Made by a program: the position numbers and the translations under genes. A stretch of DNA of 13,772 nucleotides, from the NCBI GenBank assembly GCA_007128525.1, contig SKXG01000015.1:1-13772 (forward strand). Reading direction: 5' to 3'. This DNA is from Pseudomonadales bacterium. GTDB taxonomy: Bacteria; Pseudomonadota; Gammaproteobacteria; Pseudomonadales; Azotimanducaceae. The notes beneath the pieces were generated by a model. That model worked only from the letters and a program-made list of their open reading frames with translations. It had not been told where the DNA came from and ran no database searches. Within the stretch, counting starts at the first letter, position 1; each line of letters starts with the position of its first letter. Below are positions 1 through 7,253 of this stretch, piece by piece.

Positions 1-86
1 ATCGCGTCGTGCCGAGACGGGGCGTGACCTCGGGCTATCATCGTGAGCCTGCCATCGACCTCGATGTCGAGAACCTGGCGCCCTGA
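1..86 (+). CDS. Possible 3' end of an unidentified rightward gene (partial)
   Basis: The reading frame beginning at base 3 is open from the window edge to a TGA at 84-86 and encodes about 27 residues ending in DLDVENLAP. Its third codon positions are mostly G or C, as in the clear genes here. A second frame is also open, to a TGA at 44-46, but its third positions are less GC-rich. The fragment is too short to place in a family. If real, it converges on waaA with only 7 bp between the two stop codons. A TolC-like outer membrane protein gene often lies beside waaA in related bacteria, but the residues here do not establish that. Confidence 0.3.
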   Translation, partial: RVVPRRGVTSGYHREPAIDLDVENLAP

Positions 87-93
87 GGCCCGG

Positions 94-1398
94 TTATCCG
101 GCCGGCGCATCGCCATCATCACTGGCAAACGTCAGCTGTGACTCCAGCAACTGCAGCAGACGCTCGCCGGCACCGCGCTGTTCCCTGACCACCCGTGCCG
201 CAAGTGCACCGAGCTGGCGGGCCAGATCCGGCGCCGCCAGCCAGGTCTGCAAAGCGTCCGCCAGAGCACCGGCATCTGGAAGCTGCACCAGACAGCCGGC
301 ATCGGCAAAGGGGGTAACCACATCCTTGAAGTTGAAGTCGTGCGGACCCATCAATATCGGCACACCGACCAGGGCCGGCTCGATTGGGTTGTGGCCACCA
401 ACGGGAACCAGGCTGCCACCGACAAAAGCCACATCTGCCAGCGCATAGAGCTGCAGCAGCTGGCCCATGGTGTCGCCGACCAGCACCTCCAGCGGCCCAT
501 CGACAGGCCCTTCTGATAAAGCCTGGGTCGCAAATCCCTGGGCACGGGCAAGTGCAAGCGTCTCGGCAAAGCGCTCCGGGTGCCGCGGCACCAGAATCAA
601 GACCGCCTCCGGCACGCGCTGCCGCAACTGGCGGTGGGCATCCAGAACCGGCTGGTCTTCGCCATCATGCGTGCTCGCCGCGATCCAGACAGGGCCGGAC
701 AGGGGCCACTGCCGGCGCAGCGCGGCAACCTCGGCAGCATGGCTTGGCGGCAGCTCGGCATCAAACTTGACGTTGCCCAAGACCAATCCCCGATCGGCAG
801 GCAGACCAAGTTCCTGGAAGCGGCGCAGATGATCTGGATACTGGCAGGCGATCAGATCGATCTGCGACAGCATAGCCCGGGTCAGCCAGCCGATCCGCGC
901 ATAGCCCCGTGCCGATCGCGCCGACAGCCGGGCGTTGATGACCAGCACGTTGAGGCCATGGCGCTTGCTGCGGGCGATCAGGTTGGGCCACAGCTCGGTT
1001 TCCATCAGCACCAGCATGCGTGGTCTGGCACGACGCAAAAACCGCTCAACGGCGAAGCTGAAGTCGTATGGTGCATAACAATGCGCGACCTGATCGCCGA
1101 GCAGGCGCTGGACCTGCGCCGAGCCTGTTGGCGTCATGGTGGTGACCAGCACGGGCAGCTGCGGATGGCGTTCCGCCAGCGCCCGGATCAACGGCGCCAC
1201 AGCAATGGTCTCTCCAGCAGAAACGCTGTGGAACCAGACCGCGCCCTGCGGCAAGTCGTCCGGAATGCTGCCCAGGCGCTCTGCCCGACGCTTCCCATAA
1301 TCCGGGCTGCGTCGTGTGCGCCACATCAGGCGCAGCCAGACCAGCGGCAGGGCCAGCCACAGGATCAGGTCATAGGGCCATCGCACATACCAAGGCAT
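94..1398 (-). CDS. waaA: WaaA (KdtA), 3-deoxy-D-manno-octulosonic acid transferase
   Basis: WaaA transfers Kdo from CMP-Kdo to lipid IVA at the cytoplasmic face of the inner membrane, the first step of LPS core assembly. The 434 residues match the usual length of about 420-430. A hydrophobic stretch at residues 8-25 is the expected N-terminal membrane anchor. The family hallmark HSVSAGET lies at about 57-64, and its Glu63 aligns with the catalytic base. METELWPNL (132-140) and the C-terminal CMP-Kdo-binding segment GGSLVPVGGHNPIEPA (327-342) are intact. The ATG at 1396-1398 has a GGAG ribosome site 6 bases upstream on the minus strand. The gene diverges from the FAD oxidoreductase gene. Whether it adds one or two Kdo residues cannot be read from the sequence. 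Identification is secure. Confidence 0.96.
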   Translation of the reverse strand: MPWYVRWPYDLILWLALPLVWLRLMWRTRRSPDYGKRRAERLGSIPDDLPQGAVWFHSVSAGETIAVAPLIRALAERHPQLPVLVTTMTPTGSAQVQRLLGDQVAHCYAPYDFSFAVERFLRRARPRMLVLMETELWPNLIARSKRHGLNVLVINARLSARSARGYARIGWLTRAMLSQIDLIACQYPDHLRRFQELGLPADRGLVLGNVKFDAELPPSHAAEVAALRRQWPLSGPVWIAASTHDGEDQPVLDAHRQLRQRVPEAVLILVPRHPERFAETLALARAQGFATQALSEGPVDGPLEVLVGDTMGQLLQLYALADVAFVGGSLVPVGGHNPIEPALVGVPILMGPHDFNFKDVVTPFADAGCLVQLPDAGALADALQTWLAAPDLARQLGALAARVVREQRGAGERLLQLLESQLTFASDDGDAPAG

Positions 1399-1448
1399 GG
1401 CAGCTCCACAGCGATTCCGGACAGGCCGCCCCCGGTCGCGGGCAACCC

Positions 1449-1454
1449 GTTATA
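1449..1454 (-). promoter_or_regulatory. Possible -10 box for waaA
   Basis: Read on the minus strand, 1449-1454 is TATAAC, five of six matches to the sigma-70 -10 box. It would start transcription about 44 bases upstream of the waaA ATG. The hexamer 17 bases further upstream (CCGAGA) is a poor -35 match, so this rests on the -10 box and its position only. For the rightward FAD gene I found no convincing promoter in this 156-bp gap, although TTGACC (1464-1469) and TTGCCA (1479-1484) resemble -35 elements. Confidence 0.3.
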
Positions 1455-1554
1455 CTGCGCGCCTTGACCGGTCTCGGATTGCCAGCCAGGCAAACAATGG
1501 CGCAGCACTCTAGCAGTACGCCGGAGCCGGATACAGTCATCCAGGGAGCAGGCC

Positions 1555-2814
1555 ATGGCCACAGGCCCGTCCACAACAGCTGACGCAGCAGCCAGCAGGC
1601 CGGTGATCCGGCTTGACGCTTTGATCGTCGGCGGCGGCGTCGCTGGGCTGTGGTTGCTGGACGTGCTGCGCCGCCAGGGATTCAGCGCCGCACTGCTCGA
1701 AGGCGACCGGCTGGGCAGCGGCCAGACATTGGCCTCACAGGGCATGATACACGGCGGCCTGAAGTATGCCCTGAGCGGCCAGCTGACCGGTGCTGCCGAA
1801 GCCATCGCCGATATGCCGGCGCGCTGGCGCCACTGCCTGGCGCAAGGCCCGCAGGCCACGGACCTGGCCCCCGGGGATGTCGCCCTCCAAGGCGTGAACC
1901 TGCTGTCCGAAGACTATTTTTTGTGGTCCAGCGGCGCGCTCCGGGGCCGTCTGGGCAGCTTCTTTGCCAGCCGGGTGCTGCGCAGCCGGATCGAGCGGCT
2001 CAAGCGCCCGCAGTTTCCGACAGTACTGCAGCATCCGGACTTTCGCGGTTACGTCTACAAGCTGCAGGACCTGGTCATCGACGTGCCCGATCTGTTGCAC
2101 CATCTGGGCAGCCGTCACCAGTCGGCCATCTGGCACTGGACGCTGGCACCGGAACATCTGGACGCGCGTCCCGGCGCGCTGGCCGGCATTGAGGTTCAGG
2201 GCCAGCGTGTCGAGGCCGGCGTCACCCTGCTGTGCGCGGGCGCGGGCAATGAGGCGCTGATCGAGGGGCTACGCCAGAACAGCGGTCTGGCACTGCCGGC
2301 CATGCAGCGCCGCCCGTTGCACCAGGTGATTGTGCGGCACCCGAACTGCCAGCCTTTCTATGCCCACTACATCAGCCAGCTGACCCGGCCGGAACCCCGG
2401 GTCACGGTGACCAGCCACCCGCTGAGTGATGGCAGCTGGGCCTGGTATCTGGGCGGTCAACTGGCGACGGATGGCGTTGAGCGCAGCGCCGATGCGCAGA
2501 TTCGCTGTGCCCAGACGCTGCTTGCAGAGTGCCTGCCATGGCTGGACCTGAGCGGGGCCAGTTACGACACGCTGCGGATTGATCGCGCCGAACCCCGCCA
2601 GCAGGACGGCCGCCGCCCGGATCAGGCCTACGCCGAGCGCGCCGGCAATGTGCTGTGCTGCTGGCCAACCAAACTCAGCCTGGTCCCAAACCTGGCCGAC
2701 CAGGTGCTGGACCTGCTTAAGGATCAGACCCCGGCGCGGCCGCAGCCGGCGGCACCCGGGTTGACCCGGGCAGAGCCGGGGCGACCGGCCTGGCTGGAGC
2801 CCGGAGATGGCTGA
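1555..2814 (+). CDS. FAD-dependent oxidoreductase (DAO / glycerol-3-phosphate dehydrogenase-like)
   Basis: This is a 419-residue flavoprotein of the D-amino-acid oxidase/GlpA-GlpD superfamily. The N-terminal Rossmann motif ALIVGGGVAGLWLL (residues 22-35) binds the ADP part of FAD, and SQGMIHGGLKYAL (61-73) matches the conserved segment that follows in glycerol-3-phosphate and 2-hydroxyglutarate dehydrogenases. VTLLCAGAGNEAL (223-235) is the second FAD-contact region. The C-terminal 30 residues are Pro- and Ala-rich and probably disordered. No signal peptide or membrane helix is seen. The ATG at 1555 has a GGGAG 6-11 bases upstream. The gene overlaps the aldo/keto reductase start by 8 bp (ATGGCTGA), which implies translational coupling. 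The substrate is unknown. Its place between waaA and hldE suggests sugar or polyol chemistry, but that is inference. Confidence 0.85.
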   Translation: MATGPSTTADAAASRPVIRLDALIVGGGVAGLWLLDVLRRQGFSAALLEGDRLGSGQTLASQGMIHGGLKYALSGQLTGAAEAIADMPARWRHCLAQGPQATDLAPGDVALQGVNLLSEDYFLWSSGALRGRLGSFFASRVLRSRIERLKRPQFPTVLQHPDFRGYVYKLQDLVIDVPDLLHHLGSRHQSAIWHWTLAPEHLDARPGALAGIEVQGQRVEAGVTLLCAGAGNEALIEGLRQNSGLALPAMQRRPLHQVIVRHPNCQPFYAHYISQLTRPEPRVTVTSHPLSDGSWAWYLGGQLATDGVERSADAQIRCAQTLLAECLPWLDLSGASYDTLRIDRAEPRQQDGRRPDQAYAERAGNVLCCWPTKLSLVPNLADQVLDLLKDQTPARPQPAAPGLTRAEPGRPAWLEPGDG

Positions 2815-3619
2815 CACGGCATTGCCGCGGCGCCCGCTTGGCCATACCGGCCTGCAGGTCTCGGTACTCGGCCTGGGTACCGTAAAGTTCGGCCGCAATG
2901 CCGAGGTCAAGTATCCCCGACCGTTTGATTTGCCGTCGATGGATGCGCTGGCAGCACTGCTGGCACAGGCAGCGCAGGCCGGCATCAACCTGCTCGACAC
3001 TGCGCCCGCCTATGGGAGCAGTGAGGCGAGGCTGGGCGATCTGTTGACGGACCAGCGCGATCGGTGGGTCCTGTGCAGCAAGGCCGGAGAGACCTTTGAA
3101 GATGGCGTATCGCGCTACGATTTTCGCCCGGCCAGCATCCGGCGCAGTCTCGAGCGCAGCCTGCAACGCCTGCGCACCGATCACCTTGACGTGCTGCTGC
3201 TGCACTCGGACGGCCGGGATGAAGACATTCTGCTGCGCTCAGGCGCGCTGCAAGCCCTGCAACGGGCGCGGGACGAAGGCCTGGTCCGGGCCATTGGCAT
3301 GTCGCACAAGACCGCAGCCGGCGGCAAACTGGCCCTGGACCACTGCGACGTCGTCATGGCTACATTGAATCTTGAATACCGCGATGAAGCTGAACTGATT
3401 GCAGAAGCCGGCCGGCGCGGCGTGGGCGTGCTGGTGAAGAAACTGTTCGGCAGTGGGCACGCCGCGCTGGACGCCAACCGCCATCAGCAAAGTCTGGCGC
3501 TGGGCCTGCACAGCCCGGGCGTCAGCAGCCTGGTGCTTGGCACCATCACACCCGACCATCTCGACAGCAATATCCGGCTCGCCCACAGCCTGCTGAGCCA
3601 GGCGCCGGACGCAGGCTGA
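2807..3619 (+). CDS. Aldo/keto reductase family protein
   Basis: The 270-residue protein is a TIM-barrel NAD(P)H-dependent aldo/keto reductase. The complete catalytic tetrad can be seen: Asp64 and Tyr69 in NLLDTAPAYGSSE, Lys92 in LCSKAGE and His133 in VLLLHSDG. The N-terminus RPLGHTGLQVSVLGLGTVKFG is typical of the family. At 270 residues it is somewhat shorter than the common 300-330. The ATG at 2807 lies inside the end of the FAD gene and has a GGAG 7 bases upstream (2796-2799). Its stop codon is 3 bp from the hldE stop on the other strand. The cofactor preference and substrate cannot be read from the sequence. The shared operon suggests it acts with the flavoprotein on one metabolite. Confidence 0.88.
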   Translation: MADTALPRRPLGHTGLQVSVLGLGTVKFGRNAEVKYPRPFDLPSMDALAALLAQAAQAGINLLDTAPAYGSSEARLGDLLTDQRDRWVLCSKAGETFEDGVSRYDFRPASIRRSLERSLQRLRTDHLDVLLLHSDGRDEDILLRSGALQALQRARDEGLVRAIGMSHKTAAGGKLALDHCDVVMATLNLEYRDEAELIAEAGRRGVGVLVKKLFGSGHAALDANRHQQSLALGLHSPGVSSLVLGTITPDHLDSNIRLAHSLLSQAPDAG

Positions 3620-3622
3620 TGC

Positions 3623-5053
3623 TCAGTGCTGGTCGCGGATCCGCGCCACGATTGCCGTCGTCGACAGGTTCTCTACCGCGCTGAGCACGCGCACCTCGCC
3701 GCCATGGCGGCGCACAATGTCCGCGCCAACCACCTGATCGACCCGATAGTCGCCACCTTTGACCAGGATGTCAGGCTTGACCTTTGCGAGCAGCGCTTCC
3801 GGCGTGTCCTCGGAAAAGGCCACCACCCAATCGACAGCGGCGAGGCCGGACAGCACCTTCATGCGCTGCGCCAGACTGTTCACCGGCCGGCCAGGCCCCT
3901 TGAGCCGAGCCACAGAGGCATCATCGTTGATGGCGACAATCAGCCGGTCGCCCAGTGCCCGGGCCTCTTCCAGGTACGCGACATGACCGGCATGCAGAAT
4001 GTCGAAGCAACCGTTGGTGAACACTAACTTCTGCCCGGCCCCGCGCGCCTGCTCAACGGCATCGAGCAGTTCGGTGACTGCCATCGCGCCCCGGTCGATG
4101 TGGCGATCATGCCGCAGACGGCGCTGCAGCTCTGGGGCACTGACCGTTGCCGTGCCGGTCTTGGTGACAACGATACCGGCGGCCAGATTGGCCAGCCCCG
4201 TGCACACTTCCAGCGTACAGCCAGCCGCCAGGCTGGACACCAGCGTTGCGGCCACAGTGTCTCCGGCGCCAGTCTCATCGAATACATCGACTGCCAGCGC
4301 CGGCACATGATGGTGTCGGCCATCCTGGTGAATCAGCGTCATGCCGTCACCGCCCCGGGTTACGACCAGGGCCCCGATCTGATGGCTCAGCGCCAGTTCG
4401 GCACCTTTGCGAACCAACTCATTGAAGTCCTGCCAGCCGCCGACGGCGTGCTGAAATTCGATGCGGTTGGGCTTGACCAGATCGGCCCCGCGATAGGCGC
4501 TGAACGGCTTGAACTTCGGGTCCACCAGCACCGGCTTGCCGGCTTGATGGGCGAGATCAATCAGAGTGAACGGTTCCACCAGGGTGCCTTTGTCATAATC
4601 TTCGATGATCAGGGCATCCACGTTGGGCAGTTCCTGCCCGACCAGCTCGCACAGGGCGGCCCAGTGCCCGCTACCGAGCGGACGCTCAAAGTCCATCCGC
4701 AGCAGCTGCTGTTGCTGGCTCAGCACGCGCAGTTTGACGATGGTGGGCCAGTCCGGCTGGCGGATAAAACAGCAGCGCACGCCGGCGCCCGTCAGCTTCT
4801 GCTCAAGCGCTCCGGCCGCTTCATCGTCACCTACCACGCCAATCAGTGTGCACTGGGCGCCCAGTGCCGCCACGTTCAATGCGACGTTTGCCGCGCCGCC
4901 AGGACGCTCGTCGACGCCGTCAACGTCGACCACCGGCACTGGGGCTTCCTGCGAGACGCGACTGGCTTGGCCCAGCCAATAGCGGTCAAGCATCAGATCG
5001 CCGACCACCAGAACCCTGGCCCCCTGATAATCTGGAATATTCAGTTTGTTCAA
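3623..5053 (-). CDS. hldE: HldE, bifunctional heptose-7-phosphate kinase / heptose-1-phosphate adenylyltransferase
   Basis: HldE makes ADP-D-glycero-beta-D-manno-heptose, the inner-core heptose donor, in the cytosol. The first domain (about 1-320) is a PfkB/ribokinase-fold kinase, with GDLMLDRYW (18-26), GGAANVALN (52-60) and the catalytic DETGAGDTVAATL (259-271). The second domain (about 341-476) is a nucleotidyltransferase, with FTNGCFDILHAGH (345-357, HxGH) and VKGGDY (431-436). The 476 residues match the 477 of the E. coli enzyme. Initiation is unusual: the codon at 5051-5053 is TTG, and an in-frame TAG at 5063-5065 excludes an upstream ATG. The first internal alternatives would cut into the kinase core. 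A weak AGGA lies only 2 bases from the TTG. The gene diverges from the acyltransferase gene and converges on the aldo/keto reductase. Confidence 0.96.
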   Translation of the reverse strand: MNKLNIPDYQGARVLVVGDLMLDRYWLGQASRVSQEAPVPVVDVDGVDERPGGAANVALNVAALGAQCTLIGVVGDDEAAGALEQKLTGAGVRCCFIRQPDWPTIVKLRVLSQQQQLLRMDFERPLGSGHWAALCELVGQELPNVDALIIEDYDKGTLVEPFTLIDLAHQAGKPVLVDPKFKPFSAYRGADLVKPNRIEFQHAVGGWQDFNELVRKGAELALSHQIGALVVTRGGDGMTLIHQDGRHHHVPALAVDVFDETGAGDTVAATLVSSLAAGCTLEVCTGLANLAAGIVVTKTGTATVSAPELQRRLRHDRHIDRGAMAVTELLDAVEQARGAGQKLVFTNGCFDILHAGHVAYLEEARALGDRLIVAINDDASVARLKGPGRPVNSLAQRMKVLSGLAAVDWVVAFSEDTPEALLAKVKPDILVKGGDYRVDQVVGADIVRRHGGEVRVLSAVENLSTTAIVARIRDQH

Positions 5054-5159
5054 AATCCTGCTCTACTCTGATCGGCCCCCATGGTCAGGGCCCTGGGCGG
5101 TAAAGAGCGAAGTGTTGCACGAGCGCCGGCAAAGCCCAAGCCGCGATGCGCGCTGTTAC

Positions 5160-5178
5160 GTCAGCGGGCGCCGCTGAC
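5160..5178. promoter_or_regulatory. Inverted repeat upstream of the acyltransferase promoter (possible operator)
   Basis: GTCAGCGG (5160-5167) and CCGCTGAC (5171-5178) are a perfect 8-bp inverted repeat around GCG. It ends 13 bases before the -10 hexamer at 5192, so it covers the -35 region of the proposed promoter, which is where a repressor or activator dimer often binds. It could instead be a hairpin without regulatory meaning. A separate 10-bp palindrome, CAGGGCCCTG, lies at 5086-5095 nearer hldE. Confidence 0.35.
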
Positions 5179-5188
5179 AGCAAGCGCC

Positions 5189-5197
5189 TGCTACAAT
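5189..5197 (+). promoter_or_regulatory. Extended -10 promoter element for the lipid A acyltransferase gene
   Basis: TGCTACAAT at 5189-5197 fits the extended -10 pattern TG-N-TATAAT with one mismatch in the hexamer. No good -35 hexamer is present at 16-18 bases, which is usual for extended -10 promoters. Transcription would start near 5204 and give a leader of about 30 bases before the ATG at 5235. That favours the ATG over the TTG at 5223. Confidence 0.5.
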
Positions 5198-5234
5198 CCG
5201 CCGGCTGACGGCTGGGCACGGGTTGTTTATCGAC

Positions 5235-6158
5235 ATGAGCAGGATCAAGCACGGTCTGACGTACCTGGGCATCACGGTGATCCGACTGCTGGCGATGCTG
5301 CCTTTGCGGGTGCAGTTCCGGCTGGGTGGCCTGCTGGGGCGGCTGACTTACCATCTGGCGCCGCATCGGCGCCACATCGCCGAGACCAACGTCCGGCTGT
5401 GCTTTCCCGAACTGGATGACAGCGCGCAGCAGGCACTGGTCAGAGACATTTTCCGCTCAACGGGCATCAGTGCCATGGAAACGGCGATGGCCTGGTTCAA
5501 TGACCCTGAAAAGTACCGCAGCCGCGTGACTGTCGAAGGCCTGGAAAACCTGCAGGCTGCACAGGCGCAGGATAAAGGCGTGCTGCTGATCGGTGCCCAC
5601 TTTTCCACGCTGGACCTCGCCGGCTGCCTGGTGGCGCTGTTCGCGGATTTCGATGTGATGTACAAGCGCAGCAAAAACCCGGTCATCGAGGCCAGTATGC
5701 GTAAAGGACGGGAGCGACACTTCGGCGCCGTGATCGAGCGGCGCGACACGCGCCAGGTCATGCGACGCCTGCGCCAGGGCCGCACCATCTGGTATGCCGC
5801 CGATCAGGACTACGGCCCACAGCATTCGGTATTTGCACCTTTCTTCGGCCAGCAGGCTGCTACCATCGTTGCGGCAAGCCGGCTGGCCCGGATCAACGAC
5901 TCGCCGGCCCTGCTAATCAGCCACTTCCGCGACGAGAGGACCTGCACCTGGTCACTGCGTTTCTCGCCGATTATCGAGGGTTTTCCAAGCGGCGATGACA
6001 TACAGGACGCGACCCGCATAAATGCCATGATCGAAGCCGAAATCCGCCGTCATCCGGAACAATACCTGTGGTTGCATCGGCGCTTTAAGACGCGGCCGAA
6101 CGGTGAGCAGAAGCCCTATCGGAAAAAGCGCCGCAAACAGCGCCGGGAAGCCGCTTGA
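5235..6158 (+). CDS. lpxL: Lipid A biosynthesis lauroyl/myristoyl acyltransferase, LpxL (HtrB)-type
   Basis: Enzymes of this family add a secondary acyl chain from acyl-ACP to Kdo-lipid A at the inner membrane. The 307-residue protein has a hydrophobic N-terminal segment (about 9-24) as anchor and the catalytic HX4D motif in GAHFSTLDLAG (His122, Asp127). It also has YAADQDYG (187-194), VFAPFFG (199-205) and the C-terminal WLHRRFKTRP (279-288). Length fits LpxL, LpxM and LpxP (about 300-320), and the sequence alone does not settle which acyl chain or position it uses. I chose the ATG at 5235; an in-frame TTG at 5223 would add four residues. Neither has a strong ribosome site. The last 20 residues form an unusually basic tail. 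The stop is 3 bp from that of the convergent glycosyltransferase gene. Confidence 0.92.
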   Translation: MSRIKHGLTYLGITVIRLLAMLPLRVQFRLGGLLGRLTYHLAPHRRHIAETNVRLCFPELDDSAQQALVRDIFRSTGISAMETAMAWFNDPEKYRSRVTVEGLENLQAAQAQDKGVLLIGAHFSTLDLAGCLVALFADFDVMYKRSKNPVIEASMRKGRERHFGAVIERRDTRQVMRRLRQGRTIWYAADQDYGPQHSVFAPFFGQQAATIVAASRLARINDSPALLISHFRDERTCTWSLRFSPIIEGFPSGDDIQDATRINAMIEAEIRRHPEQYLWLHRRFKTRPNGEQKPYRKKRRKQRREAA

Positions 6159-6161
6159 CGG

Positions 6162-7253
6162 TCACACCGGCAAGATGGTGGCGTAGGCCGCCACCAGGGC
6201 GTCGGTACTGAAGCTCAGGCGGGCCCGCTCCCGTGCCCCACAGCGCAGACGTTCAGCTGCCTCCGGAGACAGCTTCAGCGCCTCCCGGACAGCACCCGCC
6301 AAGGAATCGACATCGCCGGTGCGATAGTACAGGCCCGAGTCACCCAAAACGGTTCTGGGCCCGGCACCGTCGGCAGAGATCACCAGCTGCCCGGCCGCCA
6401 TGGCCTCCAGCAGGGTGACGCCAAAGGCTTCCGCATGCCCGGTGGTGAACCAGAACTGATCGAATGCTGCCATGAAGCGCGCCGCACCCGGCACTTTGCC
6501 GAGCCAGTCGACGCGCCCGTCTATGCCCAGCTCATTGGCAACCTGCTGCAACGCATCCTGCAACTGACCATCACCCATCATCACCAGGCGACTGCCGTCC
6601 GGCAGCTCGGGCACCAACGCAGCGAAGGCCTGCAAGGCCAGCTCAGGCTGCTTCTTGTGGTGCAGACGGCCAACGTTGCCGACCAGGTACCGGTCACGGG
6701 GCAGCCCAAGCGCTTCGCGCGCTGCTTCGCGCGTCAGCTGGGCAGCCTGCAGGCCACGTACATCCAGCGCGTTCGGCAAGACCAATGGCCCACGCAGGCT
6801 CCAGTGACTGTGCCGCATGTCGTCAGCAACCGGCTGCGATACGGCGGCAAAGCGCACGCCCGGCGCAAACAGGCGCTGATACCAGACCCGCTTGCGGCGT
6901 CGGAAGTAACCAAACTCATGGGCCAGCGCGATGATCTGCTGCTGGGCACTGCGTGGCTGCAGGCGCAACGCGAGCTGCATCATCTTGTAGCGATGACTCA
7001 GCACCAGATCCCAGCTCCGAATCGGAACCTGGGCTCGAAACGCCTTCAAGGCCTGGGCCTTGGTGTAGCCGGCCGGGAGGTTCAGGTACCACGCGTCAGT
7101 ATCGCGGCCCTCAGGCTCAGCGCTGGGCTCAACAAAAACCGTAGTAACACGGGCACCCAGAGCCTGCAGCGCACTGGCATGCGCCGCACACAACGCCTGA
7201 AACGGCGCCGTGTCGGTACTGCACAGCTGCAGTACCTCAGTGGGCCGAGCCAC
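6162..7253 (-). CDS. GT4-family glycosyltransferase, probably LPS core (WapH-like)
   Basis: This is a GT-B retaining glycosyltransferase of about 363 residues. The C-terminal donor-binding domain has VGRLHHKKQ (194-202) and the EX7E signature within AEAFGVTLLEAMAAG (Glu275 and Glu283). The N-terminal acceptor domain contains a basic YFRRRKRVWYQRLF segment (116-129) that could touch the membrane. The frame is open up to a TTG at 7346, but that lies deep inside the carbamoyltransferase gene. The GTG at 7251-7253 fits better: it has a weak GGGA just upstream and lies right before the first predicted beta-strand (EVLQLCS). It overlaps the upstream gene by 17 bp, suggesting coupled translation. 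Pairing with an O-carbamoyltransferase near waaA/hldE recalls WapH-WapO of Pseudomonas. Donor and acceptor are unknown. Confidence 0.85.
   Translation of the reverse strand: MARPTEVLQLCSTDTAPFQALCAAHASALQALGARVTTVFVEPSAEPEGRDTDAWYLNLPAGYTKAQALKAFRAQVPIRSWDLVLSHRYKMMQLALRLQPRSAQQQIIALAHEFGYFRRRKRVWYQRLFAPGVRFAAVSQPVADDMRHSHWSLRGPLVLPNALDVRGLQAAQLTREAAREALGLPRDRYLVGNVGRLHHKKQPELALQAFAALVPELPDGSRLVMMGDGQLQDALQQVANELGIDGRVDWLGKVPGAARFMAAFDQFWFTTGHAEAFGVTLLEAMAAGQLVISADGAGPRTVLGDSGLYYRTGDVDSLAGAVREALKLSPEAAERLRCGARERARLSFSTDALVAAYATILPV

Noticed and set aside
580..1467. A 295-codon open frame on the plus strand
   Set aside because: It is antisense to waaA and rich in Gln, Arg and Pro, as expected for a shadow frame.
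4100..5071. A 323-codon open frame on the plus strand
   Set aside because: It is antisense to hldE, which has both enzymatic domains intact; the translated product is low in any recognisable motif.
6120..6155. Tat-like arginine-rich RNA-binding peptide in the acyltransferase tail
   Set aside because: The resemblance is composition only; basic tails arise easily in GC-rich genes and nothing suggests RNA binding.
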